The notes under the pieces: generated by a model
The model's input: only the letters and a program-made list of their open reading frames with translations
Database searches by the model: none
Told to the model about the DNA's origin: nothing
Position numbers and translations under genes: made by a program
DNA from: Siderastrea radians
Lineage: Eukaryota; Cnidaria; Anthozoa; Scleractinia; Rhizangiidae
NCBI GenBank assembly: GCA_964017195.1
Contig: OZ024900.1
Span: 34,059,093 to 34,123,092, forward strand
Length of the DNA: 64,000 bases
Direction of reading: 5' to 3'
Shown here: positions 33,959 to 44,820 of the stretch, one piece after another
How positions within the stretch are numbered: the stretch's first letter is position 1
Layout of the letters: the number at the start of each line of letters is the position of its first letter

Positions 33959-34602
33959 TTATGCACCTATCAATTTAAAGCCGGCAAGGAGGGGGGGGGG
34001 GGTGGGGCAGGGCATGGGGTGGGGATTTGACATTTTTCAAAAATTTGCCGTCAAATTCCCTGCCCACTGGCAAATTTCCCCACCCCGGGTGGCATATTGC
34101 AATCAATCATTCCCAGGCTGGATGCAAGAAAGACGCAAGAAAACAGGAAAACTCTATAAGGGGCTGTTCACATGATACCAGAATGAGTTTCATTCCGGAA
34201 TGAGTTTCGTTCCAGAACGAAGTTCGTACTGGATTCACATGACAAAATCGACCGACTCAGTCATCTTAAAAACGACCGTTTTGTCCACCATCTTCAAAAC
34301 GATATGGAGATAAAACGGTCAAATTCTTTGATTATCTGATTCTCGATCTCGTGGACAGCCATTATGATTTCAAGGACGTAGAGCGCATGCGTGACGTGGG
34401 AAAGGTAATTTCAGTCCCAGTTTCTTTTGTTCAAGTCGACGTTCAAACAGATCCACGTTGGGCGAAGACAAATTCAAATATCCCCTCCTCCGGGAAGGCA
34501 AGATCAGTCAAAAGCCCCACCCCAGGGCCAACAATAACAATGAAATCCCCACCTCATGCCCTGCCTCCCCTCCCCGCCGGCTTTAAATTGATAGGTGCAT
34601 TA
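33959..34602. mobile_element. 638-bp MITE with TTA target site (PIF/Harbinger-like)
   Basis: TTA at 33959-33961 and 34600-34602. The ends are TGCACCTATCAATTTAAAG and its inverse, and the arms continue for about 70 bp through GCCGGC and G-rich/C-rich stretches. The interior has inverted 'ggaatgagtttc'-type phrases and no transposase. A 3-bp TTA duplication is typical of PIF/Harbinger elements. Confidence 0.7.
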
Positions 34603-34905
34603 TTTCAAGCTCAGACTAAAAGTCGAATTAAAGAGCTGAACTGAGTTACCTGAAAAATACTTGAGACACTGTTACTAGCAGGTGCAAAAATTGGCTTCGT
34701 GCTCCCAGGCGCTTTCCCCCACCCCCCCCCTTTCAATGTTGTTTTGCTACTCAGACCATGTCCAAATCATTGGGCGACAATATTAAATGGGAGAGGAGGG
34801 TCACTTGGGGGAATTGACGGCTTTCCAGTGGATCGAGACAATATTGACTACGTAAGAGTGGGTTTTAAGCGAGGGTGTCTCAACGCTTTTGCAACATAAC
34901 CACAT
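34603..34905. other. Intergenic spacer before the tandem array
   Basis: Contains a C run near 34725; no gene supported. Confidence 0.3.
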
Positions 34906-34909
34906 AACC

Positions 34910-35043
34910 GTGACATGACTCTCTCCGTTTTCACCTGCCGCAGTTGTTCATTTGATCGCTACGGGGGAAATACGCTTAAGTTTTCCTGTCGAGAAGAGAA
35001 GTCACTGCCAAGGCATGGAGTTTATTACATAATTACTGGATGA
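34910..35043 (+). pseudogene. Orphan exon-2 relic of the secreted peptide family
   Basis: The reading frame through TGT at 34945 gives SCSFDRYGGNTLKFSC and stays open to TGA at 35041-35043, the same stop position as the other copies. A pyrimidine tract with CAG ends at 34943. No exon 1 lies upstream in the window, so the first array unit is truncated on its left side. One of the exon-2 cysteines is replaced by Tyr. Confidence 0.5.
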
Positions 35044-35718
35044 AGTGAAGCCAGCTTCAGTTTTTACAAGGCCAGCTACAGTTAGTTTTGAAAGTTGACA
35101 GCTCAAGGCTAGAAAACTGATGGATACAAAACTTTTGGTATATTATGTAATCAACAGAAAATTCGCGCTTCAACTAGGTCAGTTCAAGGTCCACTGAAGA
35201 TAGGCGGTCAGTGGAGCAAGTCTCCTTGCGTTGGCTGCTTCAATCTTGCTCAAACTAAGGAGTAGTCTACTTCATCCCTGCGATTCTACAACTTCGTAAG
35301 GGAATTTAGGGGGCTTATATCTCGACAGTAGATATTCTATTCGTGTTGAAAGGGGAATAAAAAGCAAAACTGAAACTCAGTGAAACAAACAGAACAAACA
35401 TACTTTCTTTTAACCAGTCAGGAACAAAGCCGAAATCTATCGTGACTGGGCTTGCGCAATTTTTCCCGCGCCTGGCACTGATTGTAAACAAACGATCTAA
35501 TTCCTTCATTGAGACATATTTTTTGGAACTCAGGGGGATATTAATATCAAATACTAACTCGATTGAAAGCGGCATCGAATAGTAAACTTTATTCGCCTGT
35601 ACCTCGCTCTTGAGAGGTATTCGCGCACGACACGCCATCAATAATGTGAACAAACGGAGAGCCAAACAACGTTGAAGAGGTCTCTACATTAAAAGACCCG
35701 CTTAAAAGAAACAGCGGA

Positions 35719-35932
35719 TTAACCCTTTAAGCCCTAACAGTGACGAAGATGAAACTTCTCTTTACGTAATCACCGCTTGTTCAAACGCTCAAGTGATGGG
35801 AATAAAGGAAACAATCACCAAGGATAAGATGTCTGGCTGTTTAGGCAAATTCTCCTGACTAGTTCCACAAATAAAATGTATGGAGAACAGTAAGGAGAAT
35901 ATGAATTTTCATATCAGGCTTTAAAGGGTTAA
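35719..35932. mobile_element. piggyBac-like MITE (TTAA target site)
   Basis: TTAA at 35719-35722 and 35929-35932 with CCCTTTAA/TTAAAGGG ends; 214 bp. Later array units lack it. Confidence 0.8.
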
Positions 35933-36711
35933 GAACCTCCAGGCTGAAATTTGGCCAATAAAGCACCTATTATATAAGAACCAATTCCACGTGACAAATG
36001 AAGCAGGTTCTAAAGAAAGGTTTCTAAAGAAAAGACAACACTGGGGCAGATCCAAGTATGTGTGCTAGACTATTATAAACACACAATGTGTAGTTTCAGA
36101 AAATATCAATACCTCTCTCACAGAAGGGATGGGATTTTCCAGAGTGAATTTTAGTTTAACCCGGTGATAGTTAAACCTGTCAGAGTCAATCATTCACTAA
36201 TTAAAGCAAGTTTTCAGTAGATACTGTACAACATTTCCAGAAACAATACTGATACTCCAGTCTGATTTCTCACTACGCATCATTTATATAAGAAATGCAT
36301 CAGTCTGAAACAGAAAATTACAGGTTCTTTCATGCGGGTTTTTACTGTATTTCCTCTATCAAACACATGGTCAAAAATAAAATCAATCCTTAGGAAAAGC
36401 ATTATGAACATTTCTACCAAACTTGATGCTGCAGCAGTCGAACAGGGAGCCGACAGAGATTGAGAACATTTTAGTTTAATTAATACTGAACAAACAATTT
36501 CAATCACTCCCCCATTGTTCCTCTATTTGGGAAAAGAAATGTCGTTTCGCCTTTGTTTAAACGTTCTTAGTTGAGGAATGCACAGCACGAAGATAGAAGT
36601 AGTAGTTCTCTTTGTCATTTACCTTCTTAACTGTGTATATACTCCAGTTTCGAATTTTTTATATTTGATGATACTTGTAACTTCCAATATGTTTTTTATC
36701 GATCGAATAAA

Positions 36712-36712
36712 G

Positions 36713-36755
<43 letters not shown>
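36712..36755. repeat. (ATT)n microsatellite
   Basis: Pure trinucleotide run of about 44 bases; absent from the later array units at the matching place. Confidence 0.95.
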
Positions 36756-36756
<1 letters not shown>

Positions 36757-36787
36757 ACCTATGCACAGTTCTTATACGGTAGAATAT

Positions 36788-37974
36788 TGCCCGACCTGGG
36801 CAATCGATAAAATCAATAATCGATAACATTCGGTAACAATCGATAAATTTAGTTGATTGTATCGGAAATCGATAAAAATCGATAAACGGATTTGTTGTGA
36901 GAAATCGATATTTATCGGTTTTTCAATTACTTTTATCCATTTTATCGAAAATTATCTATTTTATCGTAACATTTGTTGTGCCGAAATATGTGAGCTTTAA
37001 TAATAACGACAACTTCTATAACTAGTTTTGTCAATTTTATAACTATGCGATAACGCTTCTAAATCTTTTCTAGGCTCATAAAACAACACTAAGTACTGAG
37101 GCCAGACTAAGGTTGGGATGGAAAAATGACATTCGCTTTGATAAACACATTAAACACTTGTGTAATGTCTCTATATCAAACAAAACAACAGAGGCATTTG
37201 AATTCTTAACGGGGACAGTGGAAAATATGGAACTTAAGCATAGACGTTTGTGAGCCTCACTCCCGTTTTCTCTCTCCAGCGCTCAGTCCTGCTTCCCTCT
37301 TTTTCCTTTCACTGGTGTTTACTAAGAGGAGCCTCTGCAGAGGAGAGAGCTTTGTTGTCTTGTTTTTGCTCCTCACCAAATCGAACCAAAGCATGAATTG
37401 GGGTCCAGTTGCTTGTGCCAGAAGACAAAAAAGAAGGACCCACGAACTGATTTTAATTGAAATAAACTGTGGTTTTGAGCATGTAGCAACCTTGTCCATG
37501 TTTTCTCTTTTGTTTATACTGAATCGCTGCAAGTTCTAATACTGGGTTAAACAAGAGATTGCTGGCGCTTCCACTCAAAACGTTTTCCACGGCGGTTGCT
37601 TTGATAGGTAGATAACCGAGATGTCACTTTCGCAGATACTCGGGTCGATGCAGCACAGTTATCCTGCCAGCTCAATAAACCACATTTACTGAAATACAAA
37701 TACAGTTTTACTTGTGAACAAAGACACAGCAATCATTTTACTGGGATTAAACGTTTTTTTAAAACAAAATCAATGCTAGAAATTAAAGACATGTACGATC
37801 GATAAAATCGATAAAATCGATAACATCGATAACAGTAATTTCCAGAAGAGTTGTGAGTATCGATTTTTATCTATTGATCGATACAATCGATAACGTTTAC
37901 GTGATTGATATCGATAATTATCGATTTATCGAACGGTTTTCCGATATCGATTTTTATCGATTGCCCAAGCTGGG
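36788..37974. mobile_element. DNA element with clustered ATCGATAA subterminal repeats
   Basis: Direct repeat AATAT lies just outside (36783-36787 and 37975-37979), and the later units read through 'gtagaatatcgatctgac' without the insert. The ends are roughly inverse ('cctgggcaatcgataaaat' against 'atcgattgcccaagctggg'). Within about 170 bases of each end, six or more ATCGATAA/TTATCGAT words occur in both orientations, as expected for transposase-binding subterminal repeats. The 1.2-kb interior has no clear transposase. Superfamily not assigned. Confidence 0.65.
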
Positions 37975-38212
37975 AATATCGATCTGACTCAAACCGTCAT
38001 CATGGGAAACACAAACCTGTTGAAATTCACAAAAATTCGTGTTATGGTGAATCATTTTTTCAGTGAGCAAATCACTATTAGGAAAGTGCTTTCCGTTCAA
38101 GAAGGCAAGAAGTTCTAAGTTCAGTAGTAATATTAGCTAATTTTGTATTATTCGATTACGGAGACTATCTAGACTATCTGGCAGATTTGTTTAATTACTT
38201 AGTCGTCAGAAC

Positions 38213-38790
38213 TGTAGCATTCTTTGAAAATCAATCAAGCATATGGAATTCTCGGCAGAAGTCACGGCATCGCATGATTCAGACCCGATTCAGATCAGGA
38301 AAGATGCCAAGAAATTGATATTATCATTAATGCTCACGACGTAGGCTTAGATTCTTCATCAAGTCTGGTTGTGGCCACTGCTGTCATAAACAGGACAACG
38401 AGAGCGTAAAGACAGACTCGTCGAGAATCATCCATTGAATCTTTACCTTTGTTTGTAATTTGGGGTGATTCATAACTTTAACTACCCCCCACCCCCAGTG
38501 GGTGGGTCCACCCACCCACTGTAGCATTCTTTGAAAATCAATCAAGCATATGGAATTCTCGGCAGAAGTCACGGCATAGCATGATTCAGACCCGATTCAG
38601 ATTAGGAAAGATGCCAAGAAACTGAAATTATCATTAATGCTCAGGACGTAGACTTTGATTCTTCATCGAGTCAGGTTTTGGCCGCTGTTGTTGTAAACAG
38701 GACAACGAGAGCGTAAAGACAGACTCGTCGGGAATCAGCCATTGAATCTTTACCTTTGTTTGTAACTTGGGGTGATTCATAACTTTAACT
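38213..38790 (+). repeat. 306-bp local tandem duplication with a palindromic joint
   Basis: 'gtagcattctttgaaaatca' recurs at 38215 and 38521 with about 270 matching bases following each. At the joint lies the palindrome AGTGGGTGGGTCCACCCACCCACT arranged as two 11-base arms (38497-38520), absent from other units, where the block occurs once. Confidence 0.85.
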
Positions 38791-38842
38791 ACAGGTTCAA
38801 AATGTCAAGTTAACCTTACACAATAAAATGAAATTCCTAACT

Positions 38843-38850
38843 TATAAATA
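38843..38850 (+). promoter_or_regulatory. TATA-like box in array sub-repeat (unpaired unit)
   Basis: TATAAATA within the conserved context 'ttcctaacttataaata'. The same site recurs at 44351, 47700, 51021, 51953, 54937, 56549, 59527 and 60460. Whether it starts transcription is unknown. Confidence 0.35.
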
Positions 38851-39125
38851 GAACGCGGCGTTTTGGATGTTTGTGTCTCCTTTTGAGCTTGACCCACTCG
38901 TAAAAGCTTTCCATGCGTCAGTGATGGGTCATTAAAGCGGAGAAAATGCCCTAAAGAAGTGAACTGAATTCATCTTGCTCACACGTGCTGAATTTAAACT
39001 GAAATCAATTTTTATATAAGGGATAAACTGTTTGAACATTTTCACCAACGGTTGATGCCGCATCAGCCAAACAGCTGGTTGGCGACAGAGAGTTACTACA
39101 ATCTCAGCTACTCTCCATTGCTTCT

Positions 39126-39255
39126 TGTTATGGTCTCCCTGTGCGTTTACCATATATAGTAATTACATGCGCACGCATGGATTGAATAAAACGTGTTTGC
39201 AGTGAACCGCCATGTTGTCCGGGTGCGTTCCTAGATCTCTTGTCAATACATGACA
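39126..39255 (+). repeat. 5' LTR of Ty3/gypsy element
   Basis: 130 bp, TGTTATGG...ACATGACA, identical as far as I can read to the 3' LTR. It is preceded by the target duplication CTTCT (39121-39125). A tRNA primer-binding site beginning TGGCGACGAGAACGGGA follows four to five bases after the LTR. Confidence 0.95.
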
Positions 39256-39344
39256 ATTTTGGCGACGAGAACGGGATCTTAGGGTTATTTTACAGCGGAA
39301 AAAGTGAAAGAAATTCCTAAACAAGATCCACACGACGTCTCAAG

Positions 39345-42300
39345 ATGCCAACCGAGACTGATGCGGCACAAAATCCGGTTCGGAACATCGGAAAAGTTCA
39401 GAAGTTCGCAGTGGGAACCGACTTCGAAGCGTATGCAGAACAGCTAGAATTCTTCTTCGTGGCCAATGGAGTGACCGACTCGAAACAGAAGAAAGCCGTC
39501 CTGTTAACTAATCTTCCCACCGAAACGTACCAGCTGGCGAAAGATTTGGTGGCCCCGACATTGTTAAGAGAAGATTCTCTCACGTATGACACGATCGTAG
39601 AGCGTCTCCAGAAGCAATTGAAGCCCCAGAAATCTGCTCTAGTCGCCAGGTATGAGTTTGACAACCGAGCGCGAAACGCAGGAGAAACGGTGAGTCAGTA
39701 TGTTGCTGTTCTAAAGCATCTAGCTACTGATTGCAAGTTTAATGATGCCATGCGAGTGGAAAGGCTCAGAGATAGATTGGTTTCGGGTATTCGAGATAAG
39801 AGAATGATGTCAGAGCTTTTAAAACTCAAACTCGAGGAACTGACATTTGACATTGCTGTAGCGAAATGCATCGCTATTGAGCAATCTTACAAGGATGTTG
39901 AAGCTCTCCAGGGGGGTAAAGAGTCAAACCCAGTTGATTTGTTATCCAAGTCAAGGCCAAACAAGAAGCTTAAACCTAAGAAGGAAGCTAGACCTTCAGA
40001 GAAAAAGAGTTCCCCATCCCCTAAAGAGCCAGGTGATCAAAGTTGCTACCGTTGTTTGGGAAATCATGATCATAAAAGTTGTCCGTACAAAAGGGAAAAA
40101 TGTCACCACTGTAACAAGACCGGCCATATTGTGAGGGCTTGTAAATCCAAGAAAAGGGAGACACAAGCTGCCCGACCTCCAGTAAATTATGTGGACAGTG
40201 ATGACGGAGACAGCGATGACTACTTAGGATCCCTTGAGGTTAATAACGTGAGTGACAAGGATCATGTGATATGGGTCAGCCCCGAAGTACAGGGAAGGGT
40301 GGTCAAGATGGAACTAGACACAGGTTCAGCTGTGTCTGTACTCCCATACAAACAGTATCAGGAACATTTTGGTCACGTGAAACTAGCAAAGAGCCATGTC
40401 ACACTTAAGACCTACACTGGGCAGAAAATCACGCCTAAGGGAGAGATGAAGTGTATTGTTAAGTTTAAGGGCCAAGAAAAGGAGTTAACCCTACAAGTGG
40501 TTGAGACACCAGGGCCAGCATTGTTTGGGCGTGACCGGCTCTCCAAAATTCAGCTGGACTGGGGTGAAATCAAAGCCCTTAAGCTTAGCCAGACACCGGA
40601 AGGGGTCATGCAGCACAAAGTGGATCAGTTGTTGCAGAAATACGAGTCTGTATTTTCTGAGGGCGTAGGCACACTTAAAGGCCACAAGGCTGATTTAAAA
40701 GTTGAGGAGGGCTGCCAGCCTAGCTTTCATAAGCCACGTCAAGTTCCATATGCACTTCGCCCCAGGGTAGAAGCAGAATTGACACGTTTAGAGGAGGACG
40801 GTATTCTGTCTAAGGTAGAATACAGTGAATGGGCTACCCCGATTGTCCCGGTAGTTAAGCGAAATGGATCAGTGCGCGTCTGTGGCGATTTCAAGGTCTC
40901 GGTCAATCCAGTTCTTCTTGCAGAACAGTATCCTCTGCCGCGCATAGAGGATATTTTTGCGAATTTGGCTGGGGGAAAACATTTTAGCAAACTTGATCTA
41001 CGCCAAGCTTATCACCAGATGGAAGTAACAGAGGAATCCAAGAAATACCTCACGATCAATACGCACAAGGGTCTTTTTCAATACAATCGGTTAGTTTTTG
41101 GCGTTACTTCAAGTCCAGCAATTTGGCAACGTGCCATAGACCAGGTATTACAGGGGATACCTGGCACCCAGTGTATCCTCGATGACATGATCGTCTCGGG
41201 CAAAACCGATGAAGAGCATTTGGAGAATTTAGAGAGCGTGTTTAAGCGACTGCAAGACGCGGGTCTGAAGGCCAACAAAGAGAAGTGCGAGTTCTTCAGG
41301 GATCGAGTTCAGTTCTGTGGGCATGAGATCGACAGAGAAGGTCTCCACAAGACACAAGAGAAGATTGAGGCAGTAGTTAGCGCGCCAAGACCTGAGAATG
41401 TGTCACAGCTTCGCTCATTTTTAGGGCTCGTTAACTATTACAACCGCTTCTTGCCTAATGCATCCACAGTTCTCCACCCACTTCACCAGTTGTTAGAGCA
41501 AAACAGCGAATGGCAGTGGACTGAACAGTGCGAGCAAGCCTTCACAGAGGCTAAGCGCCTGATTACATCTGAGCAGGTGCTAACGCATTATGATCCAGCG
41601 TTACCAGTTAGGCTTGCATGCGATGCTTCACCAACCGGCATCGGTGCGGTTCTTTCACACGTCATGCCTGATGGCAGCGAAAGGCCAGTAGCTTTTGCGT
41701 CCCGATCGTTGACCAAGACAGAACGCAAGTACGCCCAGATTGACAAGGAGGCATTGTCCATCGTATGGGGGGTGAAACGGTTCCATGTGTACCTCTATGG
41801 GAGGCGATTCACGCTCATTACAGACCACAAGCCCCTCACTGCCATTTTCCACCCAGAGAAGAGAGTTCCTGCCATGACCGCTGCGAGACTCCAGCGCTAT
41901 GCTATGTTCCTGGCTGGTTTCGATTACAAGATAGAGTATAAGAGCACGACCAAGCACTGCAATGCTGATGGGCTGTCTCGGCTCCCCCTTCAGCAAAACG
42001 AGAGGGAGGAGATGGAAGTGGATTCGTCAGAGGTGTTCCACGCAACCCAGTTTGAGCCATTACCTGTAACCAGTGAAGCAGTTGCTAGAGAAACACGTCG
42101 TGACCCAGTCCTAGCAAGGGTGTACGAGTCCATCGTGAAAGGATGGTCTGCTCGTATAGGTGGAGACAAGCCTTACTACGAGCGGCGCAATGAACTGACG
42201 GTTCACCAAGGTTGCATTCTATGGGGAATGAGAGTGGTAATCCCCAATAAGCTCCAAGACAGAGTGTTGGAGGAGCTGCACGACGGGCATCTGGGTGTGG

Positions 42301-43418
42301 TAAAAATGAAAGCGCTAGCGAGGAGCTACGTCTGGTGGCCTAATATCAGTGGCCAACTGGAAGAGCTAGCGAAAGCCTGCAGTGGGTGTCAGCACAACCA
42401 GAAGATGCCTACTAAAGCACCATTGCATCCGTGGGAGTGGGCCACTACACCATGGCAACGCATACACATCGACTATGCCGGCCCATTCCAGAACTCGATG
42501 TTCTTAGTAGTTGTCGATGCACACAGCAAGTGGCCGGAAGTGGTTCCTGTTAGTTCCACCACTTCAAGTTCGACCATCGAAGTCCTACGCGATTTATTTG
42601 CCAGATTTGGAATCCCTGAACAGATCGTTAGTGACAACGGTACACAATTCGTTTCGGAGGAGTTCCAGGCGTTTGTCAGATCCAATGGTATCCGCCATTT
42701 AACGTCAGCACCATACCATCCGGCTACAAACGGTCTAGCTGAGAGGGCTGTACAAACTTTCAAGCAAGCGTTACGTTCCATGCATCAAAGCTCAAAGCCG
42801 GTGAAGGAGAAGTTGGCAAAGTTTCTCATAGCTTATAGGAACACTCCTCACTCCACTACCGGTGTGAGCCCTGCACAGTTACTCCTTGGAAGACCGTTGC
42901 GCACTCGCCTAGATTTGGTGAAACCTAACTTGAACCGTAAGATGGTTAACCAACAGCATCAGCAGAGCTTTAGGGCCGCGAATGAGAAGGGTAGACAGTG
43001 TCGTCAGTTAGAGATTGGTGATTCTGTGATGTCACGAGATTATCGGGGGGATCTGAAGTGGCGTTCAGGGCTGATTGTCAAGAAGACAGGTCCGCTGATG
43101 TACGAGGTGCAGGTGGCACCTGGGATTATTTGGCGTCGACATATCGACCAGCTGAAGCCAACGGCAGTTGAGCCCGACACTGTTGAGGTCAGCCAACCAG
43201 AAGTGGTCAGCCTACCACCAGCGCCAATCCAACAGAGTGCACCACCCAATGTGGTTGGTACAGTTCCAGAGGATCCCGTGGCAGATCAACCGGAGATGGT
43301 TTCTGTTCCCTCGCCTGTAGCCACCGACCCTCCTGAAGTGACTCCAGTCAGTCCTACAGTCCGTGAGCGGCGGTACCCCCAGAGAGTGCGCAGGGTACCA
43401 CAGAGACTCGATCTCTGA
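39345..43418 (+). CDS. Gag-Pol polyprotein, Ty3/gypsy (K02A2.6-like)
   Basis: A 1,357-residue unbroken frame. It encodes the capsid and enzymes the element needs to reverse-transcribe and integrate its RNA. Order: Gag capsid-like region (about 1-200); two zinc knuckles (about 234-270, the second a CX2CX4HX4C); aspartic protease with DTGS (D325); reverse transcriptase with the catalytic pair in CILDD (D613, D614; Ile where many relatives have Tyr); RNase H with ACDAS (D760); integrase with an N-terminal HHCC zinc finger starting near H979 and the DDE triad D1043, D1097, E1133; then a Pro/Val-rich tail. Gag and Pol share one frame with no frameshift site. The ATG at 39345 is chosen because it lies just after the leader and precedes the Gag start. 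There is no envelope gene. Confidence 0.95.
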   Translation: MPTETDAAQNPVRNIGKVQKFAVGTDFEAYAEQLEFFFVANGVTDSKQKKAVLLTNLPTETYQLAKDLVAPTLLREDSLTYDTIVERLQKQLKPQKSALVARYEFDNRARNAGETVSQYVAVLKHLATDCKFNDAMRVERLRDRLVSGIRDKRMMSELLKLKLEELTFDIAVAKCIAIEQSYKDVEALQGGKESNPVDLLSKSRPNKKLKPKKEARPSEKKSSPSPKEPGDQSCYRCLGNHDHKSCPYKREKCHHCNKTGHIVRACKSKKRETQAARPPVNYVDSDDGDSDDYLGSLEVNNVSDKDHVIWVSPEVQGRVVKMELDTGSAVSVLPYKQYQEHFGHVKLAKSHVTLKTYTGQKITPKGEMKCIVKFKGQEKELTLQVVETPGPALFGRDRLSKIQLDWGEIKALKLSQTPEGVMQHKVDQLLQKYESVFSEGVGTLKGHKADLKVEEGCQPSFHKPRQVPYALRPRVEAELTRLEEDGILSKVEYSEWATPIVPVVKRNGSVRVCGDFKVSVNPVLLAEQYPLPRIEDIFANLAGGKHFSKLDLRQAYHQMEVTEESKKYLTINTHKGLFQYNRLVFGVTSSPAIWQRAIDQVLQGIPGTQCILDDMIVSGKTDEEHLENLESVFKRLQDAGLKANKEKCEFFRDRVQFCGHEIDREGLHKTQEKIEAVVSAPRPENVSQLRSFLGLVNYYNRFLPNASTVLHPLHQLLEQNSEWQWTEQCEQAFTEAKRLITSEQVLTHYDPALPVRLACDASPTGIGAVLSHVMPDGSERPVAFASRSLTKTERKYAQIDKEALSIVWGVKRFHVYLYGRRFTLITDHKPLTAIFHPEKRVPAMTAARLQRYAMFLAGFDYKIEYKSTTKHCNADGLSRLPLQQNEREEMEVDSSEVFHATQFEPLPVTSEAVARETRRDPVLARVYESIVKGWSARIGGDKPYYERRNELTVHQGCILWGMRVVIPNKLQDRVLEELHDGHLGVVKMKALARSYVWWPNISGQLEELAKACSGCQHNQKMPTKAPLHPWEWATTPWQRIHIDYAGPFQNSMFLVVVDAHSKWPEVVPVSSTTSSSTIEVLRDLFARFGIPEQIVSDNGTQFVSEEFQAFVRSNGIRHLTSAPYHPATNGLAERAVQTFKQALRSMHQSSKPVKEKLAKFLIAYRNTPHSTTGVSPAQLLLGRPLRTRLDLVKPNLNRKMVNQQHQQSFRAANEKGRQCRQLEIGDSVMSRDYRGDLKWRSGLIVKKTGPLMYEVQVAPGIIWRRHIDQLKPTAVEPDTVEVSQPEVVSLPPAPIQQSAPPNVVGTVPEDPVADQPEMVSVPSPVATDPPEVTPVSPTVRERRYPQRVRRVPQRLDL

Positions 43419-43555
43419 ACTGTTTTTCTTTTTAGTTTCTTTGTTTTCTGTTTTTCTTAGAAACTGTAGGTTGCCGGACACTGTTAGTCGATTTAGTTGT
43501 TTCCTTGAGATTGTATCTTAGGCTCAGTCTACAAACTAGGGACAGATCATTTTTG

Positions 43556-43566
43556 TGTGGAGGAAA
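43556..43566 (+). other. Polypurine tract of the gypsy element
   Basis: GTGTGGAGGAAA immediately upstream of the 3' LTR is the expected plus-strand priming site for reverse transcription. Confidence 0.8.
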
Positions 43567-43696
43567 TGTTATGGTCTCCCTGTGCGTTTACCATATATAG
43601 TAATTACATGCGCACGCATGGATTGAATAAAACGTGTTTGCAGTGAACCGCCATGTTGTCCGGGTGCGTTCCTAGATCTCTTGTCAATACATGACA
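43567..43696 (+). repeat. 3' LTR of Ty3/gypsy element
   Basis: 130 bp, identical by reading to 39126-39255, followed by the second copy of the target duplication CTTCT (43697-43701). Confidence 0.95.
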
Positions 43697-44350
43697 CTTC
43701 TCTTTAAAATATCCACTACGTTTTGTTTTAATTGTGATTGGACTAAATGTGTAGTGGAGGATTGCATAGCATGAAGATTGATTCGGACTCTTGCACAAAT
43801 TATGCGATTAAGTCCGTACCACCACACTCCGGTTTAAACATTTTCTCTAACAACCCTAGCCACTCTCCATTCTTTGTCCCTTTGGAAATAGAGATGTCTA
43901 CTAGCTCAGTTTTGTTAAAAAGTCCCTAGAAGAGAATGCACAGTATGAAGATGGAAGCAAACCTATGCACAGTTATTCAGATACAGTAGAATGACCTGGA
44001 ATATTGATCTGACTCCGGAGCCGTCATGGGAAACTCAAACCTGTTGAAGTTAACAAAAATTCGTGTTTTTGTGAGTACATTTCTCACTGAGCGAAGTACT
44101 ATTAGGGGGCTGCTTTCGTTTCAATTTCGCGAGAGGTTCAAATTATTAGGGTCTTCATTCAGTAGCAATATTAGCTCAAATTATCGTAATGCTCAGGACA
44201 GGTAAACAGGACAATAGAGAGTAAAGACAGACTCGTCGAGAATCATCCTTTGAATCTTTACCTTTGTTTGTAACTCAGGGTGATTCATAACTTTAACTAC
44301 AGGTTTAAAATGTCAAGTTAACCTTACACAAGAAAATGAAATTCCTAACT

Positions 44351-44358
44351 TATAAATA
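44351..44358 (+). promoter_or_regulatory. TATA-like box 1.3 kb upstream of array gene 1
   Basis: TATAAATA in the conserved sub-repeat context. Distance from the 38843 site is 932 bp once the gypsy insertion is removed, the same spacing as in later units. Confidence 0.3.
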
Positions 44359-44589
44359 AAAAACGGTGTTTTGAATGTTTGTGTCTTCTTCCGGAGCGTA
44401 ACCCACTCTTAAAAGCTTTTCATGCGTGATGGGTCATCAAAACGGAGAAAATGCCCCAAAGAATTAAGTGTAATGAAATGCATTCATCTTACAGTGTTGG
44501 GACAACACTTACAAATTCAATCTGAACATTTTCACTAACGGTTGATGTCGCATCAGTCGAACAGCTGGTTGGTGACATAGAGGACTTAC

Positions 44590-44820
44590 ACGGCGGCGCG
44601 AAGATATGAATTTTCTTTTCGAGTGGTAAAAACAATATTTTACGAAAGAGCGCAGCGAGTGAGTAAAATATTGTTTCTTACCACGAGAAATGACGTCATC
44701 GATATGCTCACTAGTGAGGATATGGAAAATACGCCACTCGAGTCCCAGATGTAGTTTCGTATGAACTTTACGAGTGGTCTATTTTTCATTAAAACACTCT
44801 TGCCTACATAATAAAAAAAA
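44590..44820. mobile_element. MITE-like insertion in array unit
   Basis: GC-rich start 'acacggcggcgcgaagatat', then a hairpin 'aacaatattttac'/'gtaaaatattgtt', then 'cgagtgg' phrases, ending in an A run. Other units pass directly from 'gacagagag' to 'ttactacaatctc' here. The right boundary and target duplication are not resolved. Confidence 0.5.

Larger units (their letters stand above)
39126..43696 (+). mobile_element. Complete Ty3/gypsy LTR retrotransposon
   Basis: A 4,571-bp element with identical 130-bp LTRs, primer-binding site, one gag-pol frame and a polypurine tract (GTGGAGGAAA) directly before the 3' LTR. CTTCT flanks both sides (39121-39125 and 43697-43701). Other units of the surrounding array show the empty site 'ccattgcttctctttaaaat' (for example near 51291), which proves the insertion boundaries. 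Identical LTRs and an unbroken frame mean a very recent insertion. Confidence 0.95.

Noticed and set aside
39398..43481. Numerous frames opposite or overlapping the gypsy polyprotein
   Set aside because: Shadow frames of a real coding sequence.
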